Assembly (NCBI GenBank): GCA_036937835.1
Contig: CM072863.1
Span: forward strand, 16,542,001 to 16,606,000
Direction of reading: 5' to 3'
DNA from: Pampus argenteus
Lineage: Eukaryota > Chordata > Actinopteri > Scombriformes > Stromateidae
DNA: 64,000 nucleotides
Below are positions 14,624 through 26,411 of this stretch, piece by piece. The translations under genes were made by a program, and so were the position numbers. How positions within the stretch are numbered: position 1 is the stretch's first letter; each line of letters starts with the position of its first letter. The notes under the pieces were generated by a model. It was not told the origin of the DNA, did no database searches, and saw nothing but the letters and a program-made list of their open reading frames with translations.

Positions 14624-14942
14624 TACAGCTGCAACAATTTAGTCGATTAATTAACTATTTCAACAATTTTGATAATCGGTTAATTTTCAAACAAAAATGC
14701 CAAAAATGCCCCCCCCCCCCCCCCCCCCCCCTTTCAAATGGGAATTCATATATGCCAGTTAATTGAATATCTTATCATTTTAGGCTGTTAGTCAGACAAA
14801 AGAGGCTTTTTGAAGACATCAACGTGGTATCTGAGAAATTGTGCATGCCCTTTTTGCTCTAGTTTTTAACATTGCATTGTCCAAATCAAGAAAATAATCT
14901 GCCAATTAATTGGTTATGAAAATAATCATTTCTTGCAGCCTT
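14624..14942. mobile_element. Non-autonomous hAT-like repeat copy
   Basis: It starts 'acagctgcaacaatttagtc' with gattaattaac and ends 'ttggttatgaaaataatcat' then ttcttgcagcc. The inverted ends (CAGCTGCAA and TTGCAGCC) with AT-rich TCGATTAATT subterminal motifs mark a small hAT-derived fish family. A 23-base C tract (14709-14731) lies within. No coding content. Confidence 0.6.
14709..14731. repeat. Poly-C tract, 23 bases
   Basis: Twenty-three consecutive C residues inside the hAT-like copy at 14.6-14.9 kb. The length may be a sequencing or assembly artefact of a hard homopolymer. Confidence 0.9.
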
Positions 14943-16587
14943 AATAAGAATCATGCTGAAGTGAATATGGATATCTGGCAATCAGTCCAACAGCTGTTGA
15001 ATGATTTCAGGCTGGACTGATTGTGCGACAGTAAAACATTATGATGCATTGTTGTCTCTTGACGCTATATGTGTAATGTACAGAAATGTAATGTAAAACG
15101 TTATAAAATGTGACATTGTTGAAACATTAGTTTGTCATTATTCTAACAATCGAGACCCAGATACATCAAGTGAAACAGCTCCCTGACAGAAACATATTTA
15201 CCATACAACAATCATAATGCATTTGGGGCCGGCACAGCTTAAAGGAGCAAGTGAAATGGTGCATAGCAAATGAAAGCAATATTGGCAGTGAGTATTGGAG
15301 ACTCTGGCTGTGGTATACTAGGTGCTGTATTCTACTGTCACAGTCTTTTCCAGGCCTTGTTAGGATGGCCTAGTTTCATTGTAAAGGCTTCACCCACCTC
15401 CTCACACTTGTTTTTTTTTTTTTCCTCCCTGAGGGAAACATGTTACCCAAGCGTCTCTCTTTAACCTGGGGATCTCTACATATAACACTCAGCCGGTTCC
15501 CCTTCTTCCCTGGGGCTCAATTAGGGTCGTCATACAGTAGACTCCACAGTTAGATGATCGCTGTAAGTGTTTTACAGACACACGAGTATGTTCTCTTTAA
15601 AACCCTAACGATAAGAGGACCGACGATGTCTTTGTCTGCTATGACAGTTAATGACAGACACAGACAATTGCGTCAGAATGGTTAATGAAATTAATTAATC
15701 CTTAATCATCTTTTATTAGTAAAGTGAGGCGAGAAGCGTGATGCTGATTGCACCCTGGTGTCATCTACATACGTAAAAACTGGGGGAGTAATTTAATTAT
15801 AATAATGATGATGATGATGACGATGGTATTTCTTTTCTATCCCATTCTTCAAAATATATATATAAAAAGATATTCATTGTTGTGCTCCAGAAATTATGTA
15901 TGCATATTAAAATAAAAATGAATAGTATAGATATACTATTTAAATACACAGTCAACAAAAATAAGAACACATACTAGTGATCTCTAATACTATATATCAG
16001 TGGTCAATAAGCTGATAAATTAGAAATATCAGTTATTTGTTATTGTTCAGGTAATTAACATAGATTTTTATTTTGTGTATAAATCTTTTGAAGATCCTAT
16101 TAACAGGTATCTGTGTTGCTAAGGCTCAACAAATCTTATTCCTCTCTGCCGCTGTCCATCTATTGTTGTTCAAAAACTTTAAAACCCATTAATGAGCCAC
16201 CACGCTGCAACGGAGGACATGTTCCTTTATTATAATGAACAAAGATACTGAAAATGTATTTTAAGTCAACTCAACATTCACACACCTGCTGACATGAATA
16301 CACTCATTAATGCAGTCGTTCCCAACCTTATTGGCTTTTGAACTTTTAAAATTAAGCAATGTCTAGATTTACCTATTGATTTAAGGTTTAAGTTTATTGG
16401 CTAAACTCCAGTATACAGTATTTTAAAATACAACATATCAGACTTGGCAATAGATTTAAAAAAAGTAAAAAAAATATAAAATAAAATAATGGCAATAAAA
16501 ACGTTCTTTCTTATGGTACCTACATTTTCCAATTTTTCAATAGGGAAATTGTCTTATTATAATTTTTAAATTTAATGTTAGCTGTTA

Positions 16588-16615
16588 TTATATATATATA
16601 TATATATATATATAT
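16588..16615. repeat. (TA)n microsatellite
   Basis: Fourteen TA units in AT-rich intergenic DNA. Confidence 0.95.
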
Positions 16616-19600
16616 TTGCTCCAATACAAAGACAGCTTTTGGTTATTGTTATCGGCCCTGAGATATCATGACAAGGTGCATGACAGCTCAATAGCTGTTT
16701 TGGACCTTTCAAACACACTTTCCCCAAGAAATATAGTTGCAACTCCTGTGGTAAATACCTGGCTCTTAAGCTGCTAAATGCTTCACTATGTTCACCAGCT
16801 AGTCACTAACTCTGTGTGTTTGCCATTTGTAGTGTACATTGAGTTTTAGAGCATTTTGCTGAAAACACAATGCAGCCAGACAGATAAACAATGAGCTGAA
16901 ACTCACTATAAACACTCGTATACCCGAGAGGAGCTAATGAATCTTTGTAGACTGATTCATTCATTGGGATGAAGAGAGGCATAATGTTAGAGGAAAACAT
17001 TAGGAGAAGAAGTGTGAGTTTGGTCATTTATTTTGTGTTTATAATGACATGAAAGCAGATAGAAATTAGTAGGTTATGTGTTGACATTTATGCTTAATGC
17101 AAAATATATGCAAAATTAAAAAGAAACTGCGCAACAGAGTCACAACATTTTCTGTAGATCATATGATTTATACCGTATTTGTACCATCTATCATAATATA
17201 ACTTAGTTACATACTCACGCACTCTCCTACCAGGTTCTTAGAAGTGATTACAAATTATTTTCAATTACCATTTATGAGGCTGCCTGTTTGTTTTTTGAGC
17301 TCCTTATCATCTGTGACAGTGGTATTTGGCAGCTTGACAAACCGTTTTCTGCAGTAGAGACATCGGAAATCACTTTGGACGTACTTTCACTTGTCATGAA
17401 TTTATTTCCTCTGTGGCAAAAAAAACACGTGACACGAGCCTTCATAAACGCCTGTAGGTTAAACTGGACTAGCGGAACACTTTGATGGCTGATGGACTCA
17501 CACACTTTAAACAGACTTTAAGACACTTGCTAACCTGGCAACATTAATAGCCTCTCCATTCAAAAAACATATTTGATGTTGTGAACACACAACCCCCCAC
17601 TTTTTCGAATGTAGCCTAATTTCCAAAATAAAATATTGCCTTATATTCGGGCCAATTTTGCTAAGGTTAAAACACTTTGACCTTTATGCCGTAAATCAAG
17701 CCTTCATTTTTCTGGGAGATTGTTCCCAGTGGCAGACAGAATTGCATATTGAAAGCGAGGCTTATAGGGAACCAATCTAAACATTGATGCTGTCATTATT
17801 CACAGCCATTACACTGTGCAACATTTCATTTCACATCAACATTTACTTCATGTGAAACTAATATATTCAGAAAGAAATATTTATGTATTTAATTTATTAA
17901 AATATCTTCTTTTGGTGCATGAAATTACCCCTCCCTTTGCTTTTACACCGAACTATCAAAACATTACTCTCTTGATGCAATAAATGCATGTTATTCATGA
18001 TGAGGTACTGTTTCCTAGCAACATAGTATATGTACTGTGTATAAGCTACATGTCATCCTATCAAACATAAATTAAATATTAGTTGAATATTTGAAATAAT
18101 ATGAGCTTGTGATTCTCAAAATACAAACATGATTGTGATGAGGTCCTGTTTCCTTTGTTACTGTTACAGTTTTCCCTCATTATATTGCTTCATATATACA
18201 TTCAGAGTTGCTTTTTTCCTCTAAGCTTGAACCTCTATCGCTGTCTTGCTGAGCCTCTACAACTGATGCGTCTCCTTGGAAATTATGCCTCTAGATCTTT
18301 CTACAGCAAAGCAGGCTCTGTCAGAGTTGAGTCTGTTTGTGATGCTATACAGTGAGAGAGCTCCGTCAAAGGACCCTTGAGAGAAACATCACTGCAATGC
18401 CTTTCTAAATCCTGCTATATATTGGTGCTCAGTTCTAGACAAATGTGCTCCTGTGCTCATTCTGTCACCTGAGGGCAGTTGTTTTGTATTATCCTTAGGT
18501 GCGTACGGAGAAAGAGCTATACAGACTGCAACGAGTGGATACACATTTTATCTGCTGAGCTATTCATACTTCATGCGTAAGAACTGTCTCAGCAATGGCG
18601 CCTCATTGCTGCAAATAGCCTTGACTCAGTGCCCATGCACCACAATCAGATACAGTTTAAATGGTTAATAAAATTAAATTGGTTTTTGATGACTACAACC
18701 AAATTAAATTACTTTCTGAGCGCTTTTTCGCAAGAAAAGACGGTTAGCGTTTACACTTTTTAGGGCCTTTGACATGTTTTAATTGTCTTAGGAAAATATG
18801 AAAGGATTAATAATTGCACTGTGATCAAGGCCTCATGTGATGGGTTTTAGGGGTAGTACGCATGTGTTAATATTTCCCAGTGCTGTTTGAGCAGTATTTG
18901 AATTCATTTACACTGCTAATCTGAAGCAGCTGTCACTGTCACTCTGATCACAGAGCGAAGAGGGGTCTACTCTCAGGGGGAATGCTTTTTCCTTCCTGGA
19001 TTTTGTTTTCTGCTTTCACATCATTTCACATCATATCACATCAATGTCTTACATTTATATTGTCATCAGTTCATACAAGAGTTCATACATTAGCTCCTGC
19101 GGATAAACTTTACATCTCTATGTGAGTGTTTGTATCGTCCTCTGTCCCTAATTACACAGCTGAGTAGATTGCATTGAACAGTCGTGTCATCATGACTGCT
19201 CACAGAAATGTGTTTTGCCATCACGCTGCATCGCTTACATCTTAAATTGTCCAAAATATTTTTCAAGTTTATTGAAAAATTGCTGGCTTTCAGACTCAGA
19301 TTCATTGAAGCAAGGATAGGCCAGCTGTTGGAGAAATAATACATACTCGCCTGTCTTCTCCACAGTTGGGAGGGAAGTCCTTAGTTATAGCGAGTGAAGT
19401 CTCTGTTGACTGGAGATGAGGTCTCTGTAATCTAATCTCTGTAGTAATCCAGCTAATATTGAGACGTTTTTAGATTGGTTGGATTGCTTTATTGTTAATG
19501 TGCCATATATTCTTAAAGTGATCAGTGTTAGTAAACCTGAGATGAACATATGCAAAAATACAAATCAAAAGCCCAGGCTTCAGTCTGCTCTGAATTCTCT

Positions 19601-20417
19601 GTTTATAATGTTGCCTCTACTTTCTAAAGTAGAGGTAAAGACCAGGAAAAAGTAGGGAACAAATCCTACTACTATTGTTTACATAGCTGGTGGGCATCAT
19701 GGTAGATGATCAGAATAATTTGATCAGTAGTAGGTAGACTATTGGGATGTGCAGTGTGCTAATAATGCATTATTAGTCACTCAGTATGCTTCTTCTTAAG
19801 TCTGTTTATTTGGTGCTGTCCCACTATATCCAGGTATTAGCATTAGGCTGCAGAATATGGCCTTAGACCAGTTCTATGTGCTTATACCAATATGGTCACC
19901 ATAGTACAACTGTTCTGTAACGTGTTGGTGACTGTCATTATACTCATAGACTATATTCTGGATGTCATCCAGTGATATCACAAATCACTGTGAGCTGGTG
20001 AGACTGAATATTGCAGCTTTTATGTTGACCTTATTGATAATGTATCGATTTATTGATTTAGTTTATGACTTTTCTGAAACAATTTGTTATTTATTGTTGC
20101 TGACACATTTCTTAATTTATTTAAACAAAAAGACTATAAGTCAGGGAGGCGTGGAAAAGATGATAGATCCTAAGAGCTTGTTGCATGCAGAGGCCTTGGA
20201 TTCAAGTACTGACTAACCATTCATTTAAATAATTTCATGTTTCCCTCCACCAATTCTCTGTCCTTCCAGTGCTATTATCAGAGCAATCGTGGCAACATAT
20301 TATTCAGAGGATGGCAGCCATTGTCTTTTTTTTTTTTCTTTCTTTTTTTTTTTTTCAGGGCTGACAAAGTTGTTTTTAATCTGTATTATTTCTTTACAAC
20401 AAGGATTAAAAAAAAAG

Positions 20418-20443
20418 CACACACACACACACTCACACACACA
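20418..20443. repeat. (CA)n microsatellite
   Basis: CA repeat interrupted once by CT, close to poly-T tracts at 20330-20355. Confidence 0.95.
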
Positions 20444-21549
20444 AGATGATGACATTTGCCACTGAATCATCCTGCTTTACAGAACCTGCATCGCTTCACA
20501 TTTATACAAACAACCTGTTGATTCATTTATTCCTTTTACAGTAAACAGATCAAAATTAATGAACAAATTCTTCCATTTCCCCGAATCACACAGATCTGTA
20601 AAATGGATGTAAGTTTGAAAACATTTTTAATAGAAATAAAATGTTGTATAAAAAAACTAAACATGCTTCACACACTGCATTAGTTTTCATGTGGATTTAC
20701 AAATACATAGTCAGATAACCAGGCACTGTAACTTTTTTTGTACATTTTCCCGAATTTTAGGATATGTCAGGACATAAAGCAGACATTATCAATCTATTTA
20801 ATAACATACATTAACTTGCCATTTAATTTGGTCAGCACTCACATTTTATTCTGCAACACAAATGGTGCTCAAAGTAATACAGAAGGAGGCATGGAAAGCA
20901 GCATTGAATTCACAACACAAATGACCCCACAATGTTTTCCCCAAGACATTAGAAGGCTTTAATACTGCAAGAAGCCAACTATTAATCTGTTCAGCGAGCC
21001 GGGGGTGATTGATAGAGATATTGTATACTTTTGCAATTAGATTTTAATTTGTTGAAAAGCCTTACAATTTTCTAACACCTACTTATCATCAGAGTGCCTG
21101 AGGAGGACATGTAAAGTAATGAATTTTCTCAGTAGCTTGTCCATTATGGATATCACCTTCAGGGCATATTGCGCGATCCTCTCTCTCAAGGGCATACTTC
21201 ATCTTAATTCCCCTCCTAATGGATCTGTATAGCTAAGCTTTACCCTTACACTTACGCGTGACCAAGAGAATCGCTGGTGGCAGTGATGGGAGGGTCATCC
21301 TGGACGACAGCTTACAGTAAGATCTCCTGGTTAAAATATGATTCATTTTAACCACGAGCCACTGTTTCAAAGCACATACAGGTATGCAGAGGGCAGTGGC
21401 AGCCTTGGGCTAGCTGGTAATACAAATCATAGCCTCACTTAAGCACAGATAAACAATCACTCACTAGACCTTTACCATTTGAAGAACAGTTTTTAACGTA
21501 CAATAGGCTCAGGCCCAAACAATTGTAACAACGCTGTAACGGAGTTTAA

Positions 21550-22355
21550 ACGCATTCCAAATATATTTTATTTTTTATTTTTCTTCTTCTTCTTTTTTTT
21601 TTTATTTTTTTTTATTTTTTTAAACAACACAACACAGGATGTTCAAACTGGCATGCTCAAAATCGGCAGAGACCATCTTATTTGTGTAGTCATCGTCATT
21701 CTTATTAACTCAGTGGAAATCTGGCAGAGGCAAAAATAAATAAATAATTAAAAATGAATGGAGTCTGGTACAGATTTGTTGCATTGTTGTTCGCCATTTC
21801 CAGTCACTTTTGACTCATGAGACTCAAACACATTTAGAAGTAAAAACAAAAACACAAACCCTCTTAGAAATCCATGGACCTTGTTTTCATGCCTTTTTGG
21901 TGTTGATTAATCCCTTGTGATGCCTTAAGGATTTTAAAAATAATAATTATAGTTTGCAGACAACATTGAGAACACCTGAACATATTCTTGATTTGAGTTC
22001 AGTTTCAGCCAGCGCTGCTCATGATGACAGAGAAGTCTTTGAAAAGAGGGCATAGCTGAAATGTAAACACTCAAAAGGAAAGCTCCATCCATCATCACCA
22101 GGCCTCTGCCATGCAAGTATTTTTCTTTTTTCTTATTTTTTTTTTTTAATTCTTGTGAGGCTGACAGAAGATGGAACCTTACAATTGCACTGTTATCTGT
22201 TCTGGTCCCCTGTTTGTCCATCCCCTGCACCTCTTTGTGGTCTGTCCTCGCCATGTCACGTCTTTGGGCAATGCTTCTGTGATCTCCACCCCGTACAATG
22301 ATACATCCACTGCAGGTGGAAATCCTGAATGATGAGAGCCCCCTTAGATTGTCCC
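21550..22355 (-). other. grm4: Probable grm4 3' untranslated region
   Basis: Sequence directly downstream of the grm4 stop codon. On the minus strand, the polyadenylation hexamer AATAAA occurs at 21572-21567 and again at 21579-21574, inside an A-rich stretch (T-rich on plus, about 21567-21625). This would give a UTR of about 0.8 kb. The hexamers lie in low-complexity DNA, so the end point is a guess and a longer UTR is possible. A long open frame in another phase covers part of this stretch (see findings). Confidence 0.35.
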
Positions 22356-22405
22356 TTAGATTGCATGGTTGCTGTAGCTGATGTATGTTTGCTTTGTTGA
22401 GAAAC
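22356..22405 (-). CDS. grm4: grm4 terminal coding exon H, C-terminal 15 residues and stop
   Basis: This 50-nt exon follows the acceptor gttctctcttag|GTTTC. Its first two bases complete Ser with exon G, then it reads FSTKQTYISYSNHAI and a TAA stop at 22358-22356. Human mGluR4 ends TKQTYVTYTNHAI; the spliced junction LETQ-S-FSTKQ has the same length as the human LEAPALATKQ. The match at an exact splice site in the right phase makes this short exon secure. In the family, the extreme C-terminus serves as a binding site for synaptic scaffold proteins. Confidence 0.95.
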
Positions 22406-24816
22406 CTAAGAGAGAACAATGACAGGAGAGACTGAGAATCAATTGGAGTCCAGGTAAACTATTGTCACATATGAGATGAGATGAGGAGCGATGTGGGTGT
22501 TTTTGTTTGTGGTTTGTTATGTTGTAACCCATTTTCCTGATGTAACAAGTATAAGATATACCACTGCATAATAGCAAATCTGTGTTTACCCTCAATTCAC
22601 AGCCTGTATTACCTACCACAGATGGACCTTTCAGTAAAGCCCACTGCACCGCCACCATCTCCTTTCCTTCAGCTATCAGGCCTCAAATTTCCAGTTGTCT
22701 CTGTGTTAGCTGATTCGCTAGGGTGGAGCAGATAAGTCCTGACATATCGCCACCAGATCTTGGCAATTGGGTGAGCTGGCCAGACAGGAATTTTTCAATT
22801 TCATCAAGCCATATAGCCACACGGGGAATGACAATGACAAATGGTTGCTTATTCAAATGGTCGTGCACTGTACAGCTGCTGTAAACTGTAACCCCATCAG
22901 GATAAATTGCTGCTGGCTATCAATTCAATGTCTTTGCCTTCTCTCTACGTATTCCAACAATAGGCCCTATTAATTCTCAACAGGAATGTAAAGCAAAAGA
23001 GGAATTAATGCTGCATTGTTTACATGTTGCTATTCTGATGTGCCTGACAGCAGCATGCCATTGTTACAACCGTGCATTGTCATACAGTCTATATTGATTT
23101 CTATTTTTTGTGTTAACTTTAAATACAGTGTCAGCGCTTTTATTCTTCTGTGAAGGGAAACATTTTTCACTACTGTCGGTATAAAGAATTAAGGAGTAAA
23201 TATAGCTTTAAAATGTGTGACAATAGGCTTGATTCCTTATTAATGCGGGCCAGGCAGAGAGAACGTATCTCTGTGGACAGACGTGAAACCTTTTCGTGCC
23301 TGAGGCAAGCTGAGGAAGAGCATTTTAGACATTGTCACATGAGTAATTTCTGCAGACTCATTTACTGAAGTCATTATTTACTTCACTTGTATAAATCGAG
23401 AGTCAGTCACTGATACAGCTGTACCAAGCACTTTTAATTGTACTGAGATTAGAGATTCAGGTGCTTCAGAAAAAAGTCAGACGTAACTTGATTATTTACA
23501 ATGAATTTAAACTACACTGAGTTTAGTGCTGCGGCTAATGATTTTCATTACTGATGTATTGGTTATTATTTCACTAGCATGTCAATAAACAGTGAAAAAT
23601 ATGCAGTACAGCTTCCGATGGTTCCCAAGGTGAGGACTTATATATTTGACAAGTAAGAACCTGTAAAATGTTTGGCTTCATAAATGACTTAAACTAGAAG
23701 TTTTAAGTCATGAATTACTGAAACCATTGAAAGTAGCATCATGATAGTTGGGCTAAAACTGCAAATTTTGGCATATTTGCTTAAAAAAAATGCCTAAAAT
23801 GATTTGACTGTCAAAACCATTGCTGATTTTGAACGACTAATTGTTGCAGCTGTAATCATTTACGACCTAAACTATATTAAAATTTAAGTAATTTCTGACT
23901 TAAACTATTTGCTGAGGGGCTGAAACTGTCCTGCTACACAATTTCATGAGCATTTCATGAATGCTGCAACACTGGAGCAATGTCTCTTCATTTTTATATT
24001 CAGCAAACTGCATAATTATATTACCACTTTAACTATGACCATGCACTCTAATGCACCCTATACCAATATTTCTAAACCTAAAAGAAAGCTTTACCTGAAT
24101 CAAAGATAGTTTCAGGAGTACTCAAGTAACTCCACATCTTGTATAGAGGAACATGACCTTTGTAGGTCAAAAGTTATATTTCTGTTGAATATCACAGGTG
24201 GGTGTAGCCTGTTTGACTTGTGACCACACCTAGCTGTGATGTAGTGTGGTACTATTGCACAGTGTGTGGAAAGTCACCAGTAGCAAGCAGGACACATAGG
24301 ATTATTAAACTAGGTAGTTACACTGGAAAGCTGCCGTTCTCCAGAAATACAGTCTAATGCACCATTACTTTCTGTAGGTAAAGAAAAGGGAAAGCAGCTA
24401 TTGTTAAAGAAAGAGAAGGTACCTTTTTAGTATGTTTCTTGTATAGCAACTAAATTCAATGATTCAATCAAGTTTGTGAACATCAAAAGTAAACTACAAA
24501 AGACTACAAAATAAATATCTCATACTTTCCATATTTGAACATATTTCTAAAGTAGATTTATAGTCGCATTGTTGAACTGCAAAGTATGGTCTGTGTTGAC
24601 AATGCATGTAATGCATCTACCAAATGGACAACGGTGGGGAATTTACTGGATTCAATGAAGCATTAAATAACATGCTACACATCTGTTAATGAGTAATTAT
24701 TTATGACTCTGCTTCATATCTCTGCAACGGTTTATTTGATTTAAAGTAACTGAAGGAAAAACATGCTCGAGTCAAAGAAAAGTCACAGTCTTCCTCATTA
24801 GCATTCATGTTCTTAC
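22406..24816 (-). other. grm4: grm4 intron between exons G and H (2.4 kb)
   Basis: Bounded by GTAAGA (24816) and CTCTTAG (22406). It holds the decayed hAT-like copy at 23527-23853 and otherwise unique sequence. No further coding exon was recognised. Mammalian group III receptors use alternative C-terminal exons in this position, but I see none with a supporting motif. Confidence 0.9.
23527..23853. mobile_element. Non-autonomous hAT-like repeat copy (decayed)
   Basis: It begins 'gctgcggctaatgattttca' and ends 'gaacgactaattgttgcagc' plus tg. The ends are related to the copy at 14.6 kb and are inverted to one another. It lies in the intron between grm4 exons G and H. Confidence 0.55.
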
Positions 24817-25063
24817 TTTGTGTTTCGAGGCTTTCGCACAGCTCGGTCTTGGCTTCTCCGTTGGGTCTGAGTCCGGCCTTGGGGTTGAACTTGTTGGACA
24901 TGGTGGCAGCGGAAACCACGGCCTTGAGGCTGCGTGTGCGCTTGGGCACATTCTGCTCGGGGTGGAAGAGAACCACGTAGACCTTGGGCATGTAGAGCAA
25001 CCCCAGGGACACTGACGCGCTCAGGCTCACAGAGATGGTCAGCGTGGTTGTTTGGATATACAT
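24817..25063 (-). CDS. grm4: grm4 coding exon G, helix 7 and proximal cytoplasmic tail
   Basis: This 247-nt exon, the same length as in mammalian group III genes, follows an acceptor (ccttttgcag|ATGTAT) and ends at ACACAAA|GTAAGA after codon position 1. Its first ATG is internal methionine (Leu in human), not a start. It encodes MYIQTTTLTISVSLSASVSL (helix 7), GLLYMPKVYVVLFHPEQNVP, then KRTRSLKAVVSAATMSNKFN and a tail ending LCESLETQ. The segment after PEQNVPKR is the calmodulin and G-beta-gamma binding region in group III receptors (family knowledge). Here it reads KRTRSLK rather than KRKRSLK. The last base joins GT of the terminal exon to make Ser. Confidence 0.97.
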
Positions 25064-25769
25064 CTGCAAAAGGCAAAAGCAAACATTTTTTGGTGCTGGA
25101 TTTTGCAGATATTTCCACAAGGGTAGCGGCCTGTACAGTACAAGTGACATCTGCTATGAATCATTCTAATTAGAGCATCCAATGACCCGTTTGTTGGCCA
25201 AGCTGTTGTTGAAGTTATTTCTACTGTGGGTCCAAAACTATTCACTGCAAGTGATGTGATGAAACGTGTTTTAAATCAGCATCTCATCTGCTTTTATGGC
25301 AAGTGTGCTGAACCATTCAAAGCCACCTTGTTTGTTTAATTTTCTGCCATACTAGTTTTAATATGGCCGTCACATCAACCTGAACATAGATTTTATAACA
25401 CCAGTCGATTGGATCCTATTCTAAATGATAACAAGCAAGCCCATAAAAAAGAAACAAGCTCGTGACAATTTTACACATGGTCAAATCCACCGAATCGGGG
25501 GGTGATGCTGAGTAGCATCCATTTTAACAAAGCTGCAGCAAATTAATGAGTCACCTTCAGGTAAGCATTACAGAAAAAGGAAAGCTTCTGTAAATTCTTT
25601 ACATTGTGCTGTATGTGACTGCTTGACTTTCCATCAGAGAGGAATTAACCTGTACTGTAAGTTGTGTTACAGAAGTTACAATGTTACGCATCCTGACTTA
25701 TTAACTTTCTCTCTATGGGACCAAAACACTTCAGTCAATATTTAATAAGAAAAAAAAAAAATATACATA

Positions 25770-25988
25770 GAATATGTGTAGAGACACAATCAACACTTAT
25801 TGGTGTGGTCTGTAAAATGTAAGAACATTGTTAAAATGTCCATCCCACATTGTCAGAGCCTGGAGTTACTGCATATGGTCAAAATGTCCATATGTTCCAT
25901 CCAACCATAGTCCAAAACCTGAGCCTGAACAATCAAATCATTCAGTCAATCAACTAATGGATTAATTGACTAATCATTGCAGCTCTAA
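25770..25988. mobile_element. Non-autonomous hAT-like repeat copy, one clear end
   Basis: The right end reads 'aactaatggattaattgact' then aatcattgcagctct, the same terminus as the copies at 14.6 and 23.5 kb. The upstream part contains 'aaaatgtcca' and 'ccatagtccaaaacctgagc', consistent with the family interior. The left end is not recognisable. Confidence 0.45.
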
Positions 25989-26368
25989 ATGTGAGCGCCT
26001 CATGCACACTTCAGAAGATAAGTAACATTTCTATAACAATCCATAAGATGGAGAAGAAAATTAAGGTGCAATATTACTATCACTATAGGGAGTAAATGCG
26101 AGTAAAAAATGTTGTGGGTAATTCAGTATATTCACTTTAATGTGGGCAGGAGCTGGTGGGCAGTCAGCATCTTCTTCTCAGGAACAAATGTCATAAGTGA
26201 AAATATGAAAAGCTGTTATTATTGGGCTTTACCATGCAGGTAAAAACATTGTCTCTCAGTAAAATATACAGTGTTCATCCAAATGTGGGAACTTATAAAT
26301 GTAAGTTTCAGTGTACTTTCTCTCTCTTTTGCTTGGAGTCTCATTTATATGTCAAAAGCATTTATCAA

Positions 26369-26411
26369 AATTTGGATTTAGGATATCAAAATGCTATCCT
26401 AAATCCAAATT
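26369..26411. repeat. Perfect 17-bp inverted repeat with a 9-nt loop
   Basis: The left arm AATTTGGATTTAGGATA (26369-26385) pairs with TATCCTAAATCCAAATT (26395-26411) across the spacer tcaaaatgc (26386-26394). The next outward pair is A opposite C, so pairing stops. It lies in the grm4 intron between exons F and G, outside any recognised transposon. Confidence 0.95.

Larger units (their letters stand above)
1..21549. other. Apparently intergenic region downstream of grm4
   Basis: No exon of a recognisable protein was found on either strand. All open frames here are short (at most 142 codons), of low-complexity or membrane-like composition typical of chance frames in AT-rich DNA, and match nothing I recognise. 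The stretch holds microsatellites, poly-T and poly-A runs, a perfect hairpin at 5925-5989, probable repeat copies at about 8.96-9.16, 11.75-12.06 and 14.63-14.94 kb, and homeobox-like AT-rich high-complexity DNA at about 15.5-15.76 kb. An AATAAA at 934-939 on plus could end a plus-strand transcript entering from the left, but nothing upstream of it reads as coding. Confidence 0.6.

Noticed and set aside
15945..15985. Possible Tc1/mariner end ('cagtcaacaaaaataagaac')
   Set aside because: Only one short end-like stretch, with no partner inverted repeat or transposase text nearby.
24813..25173. Several other open frames on both strands over grm4 exon G
   Set aside because: They are shadows of the true exon frame, whose product matches helix 7 and the tail of mGluR4.
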